This document shows, piece by piece, positions 16,712-26,209 of a stretch of DNA of 41,010 nt; position 1 is the first letter of the stretch, and the number at the start of each line of letters is the position of its first letter. This DNA comes from JAAXHE01 sp964551635. Its GTDB lineage: Bacteria; Latescibacterota; UBA2968; GCA-2709665. Made by a program: the position numbers and the translations under genes. The stretch spans positions 1 through 41,010 of the forward strand of contig CAZKDZ010000220.1 in the NCBI GenBank assembly GCA_964551635.1. The letters are read 5' to 3'. The notes under the pieces are model-generated. The model saw only the letters and a program-made list of their open reading frames with translations, was not told the origin of the DNA and made no database searches.

Positions 16712-16905
16712 CCGTAGCCCTCTGCGCGAGCGTCCCTTCAGCCCGCGCTCCCTGTTCCTTTTCCAGGAGACAGGCTGAGGCGGAAGCGCTCAGCGTCGTC
16801 CCCCGGACCCACGGTGCCATTCACCATAAATAATGAATCATATCGAGGGCTCATGCGTCTTACGAAACGTGGAAGGAATCGTTTCCGTTCCCGTAGGCGG
16901 ATGGG

Positions 16906-19900
16906 GTGAATGCCTGTGCCAGACGGATCATCGTCGCTATGAACAATCGATCTTCTCTACTTACACGTATTTCCGTCAATAGACCCGTGACCATAACGGT
17001 GTGCCTGTTGGCGCTGCTCGTGATGGGCGCCGTGGGCTATTCCCGTATTGCGGTGAAAATGATGCCGGCGGGATTTGAGCCGCCGTTTCTGTGGTTGAGC
17101 GTCAGGTATCCCGGTTCGACAGCCACGCCTCAGGAGGTCGAACAACAGATAACGCGCCCCCTGGAGGAGCGCCTCCGGACAATAAAGGGAATCGAACAGG
17201 TCAGGACATACACGGACAGCCGGGGCGTCGGCGCGCCCCTCCGGTTTCAGCAGGATGCCGACATGACCATGGCGTACAACCAGCTGCGGGATCAGTTGGA
17301 CCGGCTGAAACCGGACCTGCCGGAGGAAGTGCGAGATCGGATTTTCGTGTGGAAGTACAATGACGAGGGCTGGAATATCATGTGGATAGGCGCAGCCCTC
17401 GACTCCTCGATCGTAGACGTGTACCGGTACCTGGAAACCCATGTTCAACGACCTCTGGAACGCATCGAAGGCGTCGCCAGGGTGGAACTCTGGGGTGCGG
17501 ACCCCAAAGAGGTGATGATCGAAATCGACCGTGACAAACTGGTCGCGAGGGGCGTGAGTGTCTACGAGATGGTCCAGAGGCTGCAAAGCGACAATTTCGC
17601 GCTCAAGAGCGGCTACGTGAACGAAGGGACGAAGAAATTCTACGTCCGTTCGCTCGCCAGGTATCGCAGTCTCGAGGAAATCGGCGATATTCCCGTCGGT
17701 ACCCGCCAGGGCGGCGTCAGGCTGCGCGAAGTCGCGGACGTGGTCTACGATATTCCGGCCAGGAGCTGGTATCAGAGAATCGACGGTCAGCCGGCTTCGT
17801 CCGTGGGGATCAAAGCCGAGTCAGGAGCGGACATCGCCACGGTATGCGACCGTGTTTCGGAGGCGCTCATCCAGATCGAGAACGGGCCTGCCCTGGCCGG
17901 AAAGGTCCAATTCAACGTGTTCTTCAACCAGGGCGAACTCATCCGGGGGTCGGTTGCGACCCTGAGAAATACGGGCCTCTGGGGCGGTTTGTTTGCCGCG
18001 CTTGTCCTGCTGTTCTTCCTGCGTGTCATCCGAATGACGGCCATCATTACGCTATCGATTCCGCTTTGCGCGATGATGACTGTAACGGTGCTTTATTTCA
18101 CGGGGTGGTCCCTGAATCTCATGACCATGATGGGTCTGATGGTAGGCGTGGGGATGGTTGTGGACAATGCGGTCGTGATTCTGGAGAACATCTACCGCCG
18201 GAGGGAGAAGGGTGAATCGCCGAAACACGCGGCCGTTTCGGGCGCGAGCGAAGTCGCAATGGCGATTACCATGGCAACGCTGACCACCGTCGTCGTCTTT
18301 CTGCCACTCATGCTGATGACCGGCAACGTGGGGATGACTTTCTATCTTTCCCGGATGGGGGTTCCTGTAATCGTAATGCTGGTGGGGTCGTTGTTCGTCG
18401 CGCTGCTGATCATCCCGCTGGCTTCGGTGCGATTCGGGGGCGGCCGCGTCAAGCCGGACTCGAAATCCATCGGCTGGACCCGGATGCGATACGGCCGCGT
18501 GCTGAAATGGGCGCTGAGCCACCGCCGGGACGCCATATTGATCCTCCTCGCCGTATTTGCAACCATTTCGATACCTGCCGGCAAGATGAAACGTTCGGAT
18601 GCCTCCCGGGGAAACATCAACGATATTGGCATCAATATTCGAACGCCCCGCGATTTCACAACGTATGAAACCTTCGAATTGATGAACGAAGTGGAGGAAT
18701 TCCTGGATTCCAAGCGGGAGGCGTACGGCATCCGAACGATCCGGTCCTGGTTCCGCAAGACCCGCGGGAACTTCCGGATCTATCTGGATTCGGATCCCAA
18801 TGAGGCGTGGTGGTACGTCGCGTACAAGAACGTGAGATCCGGTCTGGGCGTTCCGGTGGACAACACGATGGAACGTACGGAGGTCATCAAGGACCTGAAG
18901 AAGAACATGCCCAAATACGTGGGGGTCCGCATCGGCGTGGAAAGCCGGGCCCAGGGAGGAGGCGACCCTTCGGTTTCCGTCTACCTCTACGGTGACGACA
19001 CCGAGGCGCTGGCGGGTCTGGTAACCGAAGTCGAGCGCCGGCTCAGGGCGATACCTTCGGTCGTGAACGTGGACTCGGACCTGGAGCGATCCACCGACGA
19101 GGCGCAGGTCCACATCGACCGCGAGCGGGCGAGGCGCTACGGAATTTCTCCGCAGGTGGTTGCCCGGACGCTGGCCTTCACCATGCAGGGCGTGAGCCTG
19201 CCCCGCTTCCAGTCCGGCGATCGGGAGGTGCCTACGCGACTATACCTAGAAGAGGCGGACCGGCAGACGCTGCATCACCTCAAGAGTTTCATGTTCAGGT
19301 CGGCATCGGGCGAGGAGATCCCGCTTTCCGAACTGGCCAGCTTCAAGGTTACGCCGGGGCGCGGTCGAATTCGGCGGGAAGACGGAAAGACGCGTCTGGA
19401 GGTGAAGGCGTTTACGACAAAGGACGATCTCAAGAGCCTTTACGCCGAAATCGACAGGGCGATGACCGGTTTTGAATTGCCGAGGGGGTATTCGTGGAAC
19501 AAGGGAGAACGGTTCGCCCGCTTCCGGGAGTCCGATAACGATACGATATTTGCGGTGGTGATGGCCGTTACGTGCGTCTTTCTTCTGATGGGCGTGCTGT
19601 TCGAGTCCGTAGTCCTGCCGTTCTCGGTGTTGTTTTCCATTCCGTTTTCATTTCTGGGGGTGTACTGGACCCTCTATCTGACCGGTACGCCGATGGACAT
19701 GATGGCCAGTATAGGTATGATCGTGCTGATAGGGGTGGTCGTGAACAACGCCATCGTGTTAGTCGATATGATCAACCGGATGCGCCTGGAGGGCATGAGC
19801 CGCACAGAGGCCATTCTGGAAGCCGGACACAACCGGTTTCGCCCCATTCTGATGACAACGTTCACCACGGTGTTCGGCCTGTTGCCAATGGCATTGGGCA

Positions 19901-20097
19901 ACAGCAACCTTATCGGGATTCCCTATGCGCCGCTGGGACGGACTATGATGGGCGGGTTGTTCGTTTCGACGTTTATGACCCTTCTGCTTGTGCCCATCTG
20001 CTATACGCTGCTGGACGACCTGCGGACGTTTCTGAAAGGAGTCGTTCGAGCCGCGTTTTTCCGCCCCGCCATTGGCGAACAGACGGCGGACGATTGA
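16906..20097 (+). CDS. RND-family efflux transporter (AcrB/HAE1-like permease)
   Basis: This 1063-aa inner-membrane proton antiporter has the two-fold RND layout: TM1 near residues 28-48, a large periplasmic porter loop, TM2-6 (about 345-520), TM7 near 545, a second large loop and TM8-12 (about 880-1040). The TM4 proton-relay region reads GVGMVVDNAVVILENIYRR, with the first aspartate kept and asparagine at the second position, as in many HAE1 relatives; TM10 has GVVVNNAIVLVDMINR. No periplasmic adaptor (MFP) or TolC-type gene is adjacent, so its partners lie elsewhere and the substrate is unknown. The GTG at 16906 is used; an ATG at 16939 would start at MNNRSSLLTRISVNRPVT, the usual family N-terminus. 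A strong terminator follows. Confidence 0.92.
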   Translation: MNACARRIIVAMNNRSSLLTRISVNRPVTITVCLLALLVMGAVGYSRIAVKMMPAGFEPPFLWLSVRYPGSTATPQEVEQQITRPLEERLRTIKGIEQVRTYTDSRGVGAPLRFQQDADMTMAYNQLRDQLDRLKPDLPEEVRDRIFVWKYNDEGWNIMWIGAALDSSIVDVYRYLETHVQRPLERIEGVARVELWGADPKEVMIEIDRDKLVARGVSVYEMVQRLQSDNFALKSGYVNEGTKKFYVRSLARYRSLEEIGDIPVGTRQGGVRLREVADVVYDIPARSWYQRIDGQPASSVGIKAESGADIATVCDRVSEALIQIENGPALAGKVQFNVFFNQGELIRGSVATLRNTGLWGGLFAALVLLFFLRVIRMTAIITLSIPLCAMMTVTVLYFTGWSLNLMTMMGLMVGVGMVVDNAVVILENIYRRREKGESPKHAAVSGASEVAMAITMATLTTVVVFLPLMLMTGNVGMTFYLSRMGVPVIVMLVGSLFVALLIIPLASVRFGGGRVKPDSKSIGWTRMRYGRVLKWALSHRRDAILILLAVFATISIPAGKMKRSDASRGNINDIGINIRTPRDFTTYETFELMNEVEEFLDSKREAYGIRTIRSWFRKTRGNFRIYLDSDPNEAWWYVAYKNVRSGLGVPVDNTMERTEVIKDLKKNMPKYVGVRIGVESRAQGGGDPSVSVYLYGDDTEALAGLVTEVERRLRAIPSVVNVDSDLERSTDEAQVHIDRERARRYGISPQVVARTLAFTMQGVSLPRFQSGDREVPTRLYLEEADRQTLHHLKSFMFRSASGEEIPLSELASFKVTPGRGRIRREDGKTRLEVKAFTTKDDLKSLYAEIDRAMTGFELPRGYSWNKGERFARFRESDNDTIFAVVMAVTCVFLLMGVLFESVVLPFSVLFSIPFSFLGVYWTLYLTGTPMDMMASIGMIVLIGVVVNNAIVLVDMINRMRLEGMSRTEAILEAGHNRFRPILMTTFTTVFGLLPMALGNSNLIGIPYAPLGRTMMGGLFVSTFMTLLLVPICYTLLDDLRTFLKGVVRAAFFRPAIGEQTADD

Positions 20098-20158
20098 TCG
20101 TTCGGGCGAGCCGGCCCGGGTTTTCCCCGTGGCCGGTGTTTGATCTTCAGGACACCAG

Positions 20159-20187
20159 GCCGGAGGTGCGACCCTCCGGCGTTTTCC
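20159..20187 (+). terminator. Rho-independent terminator after the RND gene
   Basis: GCCGGAGG (20159-20166), a 6-nt loop and CCTCCGGC (20173-20180) form a perfect 8-bp GC-rich stem followed by GTTTTCCTGT. It lies 62 bp past the RND stop codon. Confidence 0.7.
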
Positions 20188-20212
20188 TGTACATGTCTCG
20201 GAGGGGCCGGGG

Positions 20213-20241
20213 TTGAAGTGGTGGTTATAGTACGTTATATT
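20213..20241 (+). promoter_or_regulatory. Candidate sigma-70-type promoter of hisA-thiL
   Basis: TTGAAG (20213-20218), a 17-bp spacer and TATATT (20236-20241) lie just after the RND terminator and about 125 bp before the hisA start. The elements match the consensus at 4/6 and 5/6 positions. Confidence 0.55.
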
Positions 20242-20366
20242 GTGTCGTTCGTTTGCCGGCCGATCTTGTCGGATTCGGCGTGACAACGCCTGCGCGATGG
20301 GCGGTTGCAGCCCCGTTCTTTGCCTGGCGAAACATCCTGATACGCCCCCGGACATATGGAGATTCC

Positions 20367-21143
20367 GTGAATTTCAGGCCCTGTATCGATCTGCGCGGCG
20401 GGCGCGTGGTGCAAATCGTGGGCGGATCGTTGGTCGGCGGCGCCGAACCGGCGACAAACTTCGAAACAGGCCGGTCCGCGGCCGACTACGCGAAGATTTA
20501 CAGAGCGGACAATCTGCGGGGAGGTCATGTCGTCATGCTGGGACCGGGCAATGAGTCGGCCGCGCTGTCCGCGTTATCCGCCTTTCCCGGCGGGCTCCAG
20601 GTAGGCGGGGGCATCCGTCCCGAAAACGCGCGACGATATCTGGATGCCGGCGCCAGCCATGTCATCGTCACCTCGTATGTGTTTCGGGACGGGCGAGTAG
20701 ACACGGATCGGCTGGACCGGATGGTGCGCGCTGTCGGTCGGAACCGGCTGGTGCTGGATTTGAGCTGCCGGCGTCGAGGCGGCGCGTATCTGGTGGTGAC
20801 CGATCTGTGGCAGCGTTTTACCAGTGTCCGGGTGGACGGACCCACGTTGAACCGGCTTTCGTTCTTCTGCGACGGGTTCCTCGTGCACGGGGTGGACGTA
20901 GAGGGCAAACGGCAGGGGATCGAGGACTCATTGGTGGAACTGCTGGGCGCCGAGTCGCCAATTGAGGTGACATATGCGGGCGGCGCACGGGGCCTTGAAG
21001 ATCTGGATCGCGTGGAAAAACTGGGGAAGGGTCGCGTGGGACTGACGATCGGCAGTGCGCTGGATCTATTCGGCGGCAACGTGCCCTATGCGGAGGTCGT
21101 GGCCTGGCAGCGGCGGCGAGAACGGCCGGCGCGAGTCTCGTAA
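20367..21143 (+). CDS. hisA: Eukaryote-type HisA: ProFAR isomerase of histidine synthesis
   Basis: This protein isomerises ProFAR to PRFAR, the fourth step of histidine synthesis. The 258-aa TIM barrel resembles fungal HIS6 far more than standard bacterial HisA: FRPCIDLRGGRVVQIVGGSL (3-22), LQVGGGIRPENARRYLDAGA, SHVIVTSYVF, NRLVLDLSCRRRGG, FLVHGVDVEGKRQGI, VTYAGGARGLEDLDRVEKL and LTIGSALDLFGGNVPY. The LDLSCR, VDVEG and SALDLFGGN strings are hallmarks of the eukaryotic subfamily. The start is GTG at 20367, supported by GGAG 5 nt upstream; a longer frame from 20253 adds non-conserved residues. No other his gene is nearby, so the gene is displaced from any histidine operon. thiL follows by about 70 bp. 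Confidence 0.9.
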   Translation: MNFRPCIDLRGGRVVQIVGGSLVGGAEPATNFETGRSAADYAKIYRADNLRGGHVVMLGPGNESAALSALSAFPGGLQVGGGIRPENARRYLDAGASHVIVTSYVFRDGRVDTDRLDRMVRAVGRNRLVLDLSCRRRGGAYLVVTDLWQRFTSVRVDGPTLNRLSFFCDGFLVHGVDVEGKRQGIEDSLVELLGAESPIEVTYAGGARGLEDLDRVEKLGKGRVGLTIGSALDLFGGNVPYAEVVAWQRRRERPARVS

Positions 21144-21211
21144 TCGGGTGTGCGAACGATCCTGCCCCTGTCAGTAACTCGAGCGGACTGCTAATTCCGG
21201 TGGAGAATCCC

Positions 21212-22213
21212 GTGGCGACATTCCGGGAGATAGGAGAATTCGGCTTTATCGAGCGAATCGGGGCAGCCGGATTGCCCCGGGCCGTCGACGTGTGTTGCGG
21301 GATCGGGGATGATTGCGCCGTATTGGCGTGCGAAAACGACCGAGTGCGGCTTATCACGTCGGATCTGATGGTGGAAGGCGTGCATTTCGTGGTCGAGCGG
21401 ACCGATCCGGACTGGTTGGGTCACAAGCTGCTTGCAGTGAACCTTTCGGATATCGCGGCGATGGGCGGAGAGCCTCGAGAGGCGGTGGTTTCGCTGGCGG
21501 TTCCCCCGGATCTGGACGTGGGGTTTATGGAACGCGTCTATCGAGGATTGCGCGAATTGGCGTCCCGTTTTGGCGTAAACGTCGTTGGCGGCGACACAAC
21601 GCGGAGTACGGGGCCGCTGGTCATGAATCTGACGCTCACGGGCGAAATGGACCGGGATCGGGTGTGCTACCGTTCCGGCGCAACCCCGGGTGATCTGATC
21701 TACGTGTCGGGCACGCTCGGGGATTCCGCGGCAGGCTTGAAGCTGGCGCTGGGCGAGGCAGTCGCGTGTTCTGAGGAGGACCGCGAGTTTCTGCTTCGCA
21801 GACACCACCGGCCGGAGCCCAGGGTGGCGTTGGGTCGCGGGCTAGCGGCGACGGGCGCCGTTACGGCGATGTTGGATCTCTCGGATGGGATGGCTTCGGA
21901 CCTGCGGCATATCTGCAGGCAAAGCGGGGTTTCCGCGGTGATCGACGGGACGACACTACCCGTTTCACCTGCGTTCAGGCGATTTTCCGAGCATTCGGAT
22001 GCCGGCGCCCGATTCCTTGAAATATCGGGCGGTGAGGACTATGAACTGCTGTTTACGGTGGCGCACGAGAGGAGAGAAGACGTCGAAGCGCTCGGTGCCA
22101 GGTTGGGTATTTCCTGCGTCGGGCGGATCGTACCGGGTGACGGGCGCGTTTTTCTCGAGAATCAGAAGGGCGCGAGGTCGGAGCTGAAAGCGCGCGGCTT
22201 CGAGCATTTCTGA
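21212..22213 (+). CDS. thiL: Thiamine-monophosphate kinase
   Basis: ThiL phosphorylates thiamine monophosphate to the cofactor thiamine pyrophosphate using ATP. Conserved features are the N-terminal GEFGFIERI, the nucleotide/Mg loop GIGDDCAVL, TSDLMVEGVHF, NLSDIAAMGGEPREAVVSLA, VGGDTTRS, VSGTLGDSAAGL, DLSDGMASDLRHI and the C-terminal SGGEDYELLFTV. The length of about 333 aa is typical. Two GTG codons are possible: the one at 21212 has GGTGGAG about 6 nt upstream and is preferred, while the one at 21200 adds MENP. Other thiamine genes are not present here apart from thiI at 39196, which in some bacteria also serves thiazole synthesis. Confidence 0.93.
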   Translation: MATFREIGEFGFIERIGAAGLPRAVDVCCGIGDDCAVLACENDRVRLITSDLMVEGVHFVVERTDPDWLGHKLLAVNLSDIAAMGGEPREAVVSLAVPPDLDVGFMERVYRGLRELASRFGVNVVGGDTTRSTGPLVMNLTLTGEMDRDRVCYRSGATPGDLIYVSGTLGDSAAGLKLALGEAVACSEEDREFLLRRHHRPEPRVALGRGLAATGAVTAMLDLSDGMASDLRHICRQSGVSAVIDGTTLPVSPAFRRFSEHSDAGARFLEISGGEDYELLFTVAHERREDVEALGARLGISCVGRIVPGDGRVFLENQKGARSELKARGFEHF

Positions 22214-22292
22214 GTTTCTCGTGCTCTCTGTATGATTGTCTGAACCCGGTCAGTCGAGTTGCGGCAGCGTGGATGGAACCGGAACGAATACC

Positions 22293-24773
22293 ATGTCCCG
22301 AAATCCTGAGTCGAATGGAGCCATCAACCTGAACGTGCCCGTTACCGGGATGAGCTGCGCGGCCTGCGCCGCCCGCATTCAGGAGGGATTGCGAGCAACT
22401 CCGGGTGTCGACGAAGCGACCGTCAACTTCGCTACGGGAGATGCCACCGTGCAACTCAGTGACGGCGTGTCCGGCACGAAGCGGGTTATTCGTGAAATCG
22501 AAAGTCTCGGATACGGGATACGCACCGAAGAGACAAGACTTGCCGTGAGCGACATGAACTGCGCCGCCTGCGTGTCCGCAATTGAGAACGCGTTGACGGG
22601 GGTTCCCGGCGTCGTGTACAGCGAGGTCAACCTCGCGGCCCGTCACGCCACGGTGCGCCATTTCGCAGTCCCCGATTCCACTCTGACGCGTGCGGTAATC
22701 GATGCAGGGTACGGCGCGACAGTCATGAAACACGCCGCCGCGGAGGACGAAGGAGCACGGAGGGAAGAACAATCGGAGCGCGGCTCGGTTCGGCTGCGAT
22801 TCGTCCTCGCCGCGGTGCTGTCAACGTTGATCATGGGCGTGGGTATGCTGCACGAGGCGCTGGGAGCGCAGGTTTCTATCCGGCAGGTCCACCTTCTGCT
22901 CTTTCTCCTGGCGACTCCCGTGCAATTCTGGTGCGGCTGGCGCTTTCTGAGGGGGTTCTGGAGCGGACTGCGGCGCAGGACGGCCGACATGAACAGCCTT
23001 ATCGCCGTCGGGACGCTGGCGGCCTACGGCTACAGCGTCGCAGGCGTCTTTTTCCCCCGGTCGGTTACCGGGCCCGGCGAGCCTGTCAGTGTCTACTTTG
23101 ACACATCCGCTATGATCATCACCCTCATCCTCCTGGGCCGGCTGCTGGAGATCCGGTCCCGCGGCCGCGCCGCCGACGCCATCCGTGCGTTGATGGATCT
23201 CCGTCCCGAGACGGCGTGTGTCCTTAGAAACGGCGAGGAGACGCTTGTTCCTGTAGAGGACGTCGCCGTGGGCGACCTCATACGTGTTCGGCCCGGCGAC
23301 AGAATCCCCGTAGACGGTGTCGTGCAGGAGGGGCGATCGAGCGTGGATGAATCCGTGATTACGGGAGAGAGCATGCCCGTTGAAAAAGCCAGCCAAAGCC
23401 GGGTACTGGGGGCAACACTCAACACGACCGGGAGTTTCACCCTCCGCGCCACACAGGTCGGCGCCGAAACGGTGCACGCCCGGATCGTTCGGATGGTTCG
23501 CCGGGCCCAAGGCTCGCGCGCGCCCGTTCAGCGGATCGCAGACCGGGTTGCCGGGGTCTTTGTGCCGGTCGTTTTCGGCATCGCCCTGCTCACGTTCGCC
23601 CTGTGGTGGTTCGCCGGTTCCGGATCCGCTGTCTCGAACGCGTTGCTGAACGCCGTTGCCGTCCTCATTATCGCCTGTCCGTGCGCGCTGGGCCTGGCCA
23701 CACCCACGGCCATTCTGGTCGGCACCGGTCGGGCGGCGGAGCTGGGTGTCCTCATCAAGGGCGGTTCGGTCCTGGAAACCGCCCACAGCCTCGACACGGT
23801 CGTCCTGGACAAAACCGGCACCCTCACAACCGGAAGACCTGCGGTTACGGATCTCGTCACGACAGGCACATGCTCGGAATTGGATCTGCTCAAGTTGGCC
23901 GCGTCTGTCGAGCAGGGCTCCGAGCACCCCCTCGGAGAAGCCATCCGGAACGCGGCGCGGGAACGGAAACTGTCCGTTGAAGAACCCCTGGAATTTGAAG
24001 CCCTTCCCGGGCAGGGTGTACGCGCAAAAAAAGCCGGCCGCACCATTCTGCTGGGCAACCGACGGTTCGTGGAAAGCCAGGCTGTCATATCTGACGACCT
24101 GGATGCGAAGGCGGCTCGTCTGGAAGCCGGCGGCAAAACCGTCCTTTTCGTCGCCGTCGACGACCGGTTGGAAGGTCTTATCGGCGTGGCCGACATTCTG
24201 AGGCCGGAGGCGGTCCGTGCGGTCGCCGATCTCAAGTCACTGGACCTGACGGTCATCCTCCTGACGGGAGACAACGCGAGAACCGCGGTCGCCGTCGCGG
24301 AACAGGCGGACATTCCCCGGGTCATTGCCGGGGTCATGCCCAATGAGAAAGCCGCCCGAATCGAGGAATTGCAGGACGGGCGGCATTGCGTGGCCATGGT
24401 CGGAGACGGCGTCAACGACGCGCCTGCACTGGCGACCGCCGACGTTGGCATTGCCGTCGGCACCGGGACCGCCGTTGCCATGGAAAGCGCGGATATCACG
24501 CTCATGTCCGGCAGCCTCACCGGAATCGAGACAGCGATCCGCCTTTCCGGGCGAACCATGCGCACGATTCGCCAGAACCTTTTCTGGGCGTTCGCCTACA
24601 ACGTCCTGCTGATTCCGGTGGCGGCTCTCGGCCTTCTCAATCCGCTCGGCGGACCCATGGTGGCAGCCGGCGCCATGGCGCTGAGCTCCGTCTCGGTAAT
24701 CTCGAATTCGTTACGGATCAGGGGATTCATGAGACAGGCGCGTGGCCGCGGGAAGAACGTGGATGCCCGTTAG
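22293..24773 (+). CDS. copA: Copper-exporting P1B-type ATPase with two HMA domains
   Basis: This is a CopA-like membrane ATPase of about 826 aa that exports Cu(I). Two N-terminal heavy-metal-associated domains carry GMSCAAC (Cys22/Cys25) and DMNCAAC (Cys90/Cys93). Eight membrane segments follow, the sixth with the copper-type CPC motif (IIACPCALGLATP, Cys462 and Cys464). The actuator has TGES, the phosphorylation site is DKTGT (Asp506), the nucleotide domain has SVEQGSEHPLGEAI with the HP motif, and GDGVNDAPAL closes the P-domain. The TM7-8 Asn and Met/Ser residues (AYNVLLIPVAALGL, MALSSVSVISNSLR) agree with copper specificity. The start is taken at the ATG 22293; a TTG 57 nt upstream is in frame. 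No CopZ chaperone or CueR/CsoR regulator gene is adjacent. Confidence 0.94.
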   Translation: MSRNPESNGAINLNVPVTGMSCAACAARIQEGLRATPGVDEATVNFATGDATVQLSDGVSGTKRVIREIESLGYGIRTEETRLAVSDMNCAACVSAIENALTGVPGVVYSEVNLAARHATVRHFAVPDSTLTRAVIDAGYGATVMKHAAAEDEGARREEQSERGSVRLRFVLAAVLSTLIMGVGMLHEALGAQVSIRQVHLLLFLLATPVQFWCGWRFLRGFWSGLRRRTADMNSLIAVGTLAAYGYSVAGVFFPRSVTGPGEPVSVYFDTSAMIITLILLGRLLEIRSRGRAADAIRALMDLRPETACVLRNGEETLVPVEDVAVGDLIRVRPGDRIPVDGVVQEGRSSVDESVITGESMPVEKASQSRVLGATLNTTGSFTLRATQVGAETVHARIVRMVRRAQGSRAPVQRIADRVAGVFVPVVFGIALLTFALWWFAGSGSAVSNALLNAVAVLIIACPCALGLATPTAILVGTGRAAELGVLIKGGSVLETAHSLDTVVLDKTGTLTTGRPAVTDLVTTGTCSELDLLKLAASVEQGSEHPLGEAIRNAARERKLSVEEPLEFEALPGQGVRAKKAGRTILLGNRRFVESQAVISDDLDAKAARLEAGGKTVLFVAVDDRLEGLIGVADILRPEAVRAVADLKSLDLTVILLTGDNARTAVAVAEQADIPRVIAGVMPNEKAARIEELQDGRHCVAMVGDGVNDAPALATADVGIAVGTGTAVAMESADITLMSGSLTGIETAIRLSGRTMRTIRQNLFWAFAYNVLLIPVAALGLLNPLGGPMVAAGAMALSSVSVISNSLRIRGFMRQARGRGKNVDAR

Positions 24774-24824
24774 AGCGGATGAATCCCGGCGCCGGCGTTC
24801 GGAATTCAAACGATTCTCGAACAT

Positions 24825-25946
24825 TCATCTCCGTTTTTTCGCGTACGCCAGGATTCCCTTAACGACTCGATCCGCGTTCTGCTCGCGTATCGGATGACGT
24901 CGAATCAGCCAGGCCTCGTGCGTGTGGTGGACGTTGTGAACTTCAACGAGGATTTCGGCGTGGGCCAGATTGTTCCGCAATACCGCGAGGTTCCGCCCCC
25001 GATCCCCGGCAGGCAGGTTCGCCTGGTGCAGGGCCGAACGCATGACGCGGGCGAAAGATCTGGAACGGCTGTCAATCCTGCCCCGCCGTTTGTGATAGAT
25101 CACCAGCGGTCCCCTCGGACGTCCGGGGGTGTTATCCGCGTGCAGCGAGACGAACAGACTCCTGTCCCTGCGCGCCTTCTTGAAAAAACGGTTCGCCACC
25201 CGGACTCGCTGTGAGAGATTGGCGCTCCTGGGCCGTACCTTTTCCGAATTTCTCCGGTTGTACCGCTCATCGTTGTAGACTTCGTTCTGTTCATGGACAA
25301 ACGTTGTGCTGGCCGGAAGATTGTCCCGAATCAGATGATTGGGGCTGATCACCGTCAATTCTACCTCAGCCCCCAGAAGCCGAAGCCTTTTGTACATCCG
25401 CAACGCGATGTCGTAGACATATTCATCCTCGACCACGTATACCCGTTTTTTCTTGCCTGTTGTATTCGAAACGATCGCTCCGGGATCAATACCCCCATGC
25501 CCGGGGTCCAGTACAATACGCCAGCCCTTCAGAGGCTGCCGTCTTTTTTTCGGGGCATTGGCGAGAATCTGTGCGTCAAAGGATTGCAGGAGTGTTCGGG
25601 CGCGCGCATAGTCCGTCCTTGGTGACGAGCGCGAGGGTTCCCGATAGTTCCGATGCTTTTGCTTGTCCGCCCTGGGCTTCCGGTAGTAGTAAGGTCCGTT
25701 CTCCGAAGTATATTTGACAATCCCTTGCGTCAAACGGAGTACCTGACCCGGATAGACGTTATTGGACCGCAGTTTGTTGATCCGCTTGATCGCGCCAATG
25801 CTGGTCTTGTATTGCCTGGCAATCGACCACAAGGAATCGCCCTTTCGCACCTTGTGGAACAACGAGAGTCCGGCAAGGGGACTTGAGAACAACATGATCA
25901 TGCAGAGTCCGGCGCTCAGCATTCGCAATTGTCTGTACTTGTCCAT
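24825..25946 (-). CDS. LysM and N-acetylmuramoyl-L-alanine amidase (amidase_3)
   Basis: This 373-aa exported cell-wall hydrolase has a signal peptide (LRMLSAGLCMIMLFSSPLAG, about 7-26). One LysM domain (about 31-74: HKVRKGDSLWSIARQYKTSI, NNVYPGQVLRL) binds peptidoglycan. A basic linker with several KR-rich patches leads to the zinc amidase_3 domain, with IVLDPGHGGIDPGAI (first His), VVEDEYVYDIAL (Glu), LFVSLHADN (second His) and AEILVEVHNVHH near the end, where the catalytic glutamate is expected. It should cleave the amide bond between MurNAc and the stem peptide at division or during turnover. The ATG at 25946 gives a proper signal peptide; an in-frame extension to 26144 does not. It diverges from the pspA island, and the 170-bp gap before pspA start signals may hold its promoter. 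Confidence 0.9.
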   Translation of the reverse strand: MDKYRQLRMLSAGLCMIMLFSSPLAGLSLFHKVRKGDSLWSIARQYKTSIGAIKRINKLRSNNVYPGQVLRLTQGIVKYTSENGPYYYRKPRADKQKHRNYREPSRSSPRTDYARARTLLQSFDAQILANAPKKRRQPLKGWRIVLDPGHGGIDPGAIVSNTTGKKKRVYVVEDEYVYDIALRMYKRLRLLGAEVELTVISPNHLIRDNLPASTTFVHEQNEVYNDERYNRRNSEKVRPRSANLSQRVRVANRFFKKARRDRSLFVSLHADNTPGRPRGPLVIYHKRRGRIDSRSRSFARVMRSALHQANLPAGDRGRNLAVLRNNLAHAEILVEVHNVHHTHEAWLIRRHPIREQNADRVVKGILAYAKKRR

Positions 25947-26104
25947 ATTGGCCGACTCACACGGAAGCTCGGATAATCCTGCAGTCAAACCGATCGTTGA
26001 GGTTTGAGGACCCCAAACTTTACGCCATTTGTCCGAAAAAGACAAGTCGGCTATGGATGGGAACGAGCCTCGGGAGATGGAATCAAGTCGGTCCTTTTCG
26101 CCTT

Positions 26105-26158
26105 CCGTACGGTGTTTTACACCAATAGCCCTGGTCGATCTCATTCCGGCCTACGGAA
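26105..26158 (+). promoter_or_regulatory. Candidate activator sites (dyads) upstream of the pspA promoter
   Basis: Three inverted repeats cluster 50-110 bp before the sigma-54 promoter: CCGTACGG (26105-26112), GGTGT-TTT-ACACC (26111-26123) and TTCCG-GCCTA-CGGAA (26144-26158). The position, roughly -130 to -78 from the expected start, is where NtrC-type regulators bind. They are natural candidates for the regulator encoded at 33944. Use by the divergent amidase gene is also possible. Confidence 0.45.
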
Positions 26159-26209
26159 TAAATCTATATAAAACAGTCATTTAATCAATATGTCGGTTTT
26201 TTGTGATGC

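Noticed and set aside
18052..19113. 353-codon frame antisense to the RND gene (and similar long antisense frames at 4510-5310, 2632-3297, 22821-23927 and 23528-24565)
   Set aside because: These are shadows of strongly conserved genes in GC-rich DNA; they are rich in His/Arg/Ser, with no domains or start signals.
25947..26144. 66-residue N-terminal extension of the amidase
   Set aside because: It would bury the signal peptide behind a charged, non-conserved segment.
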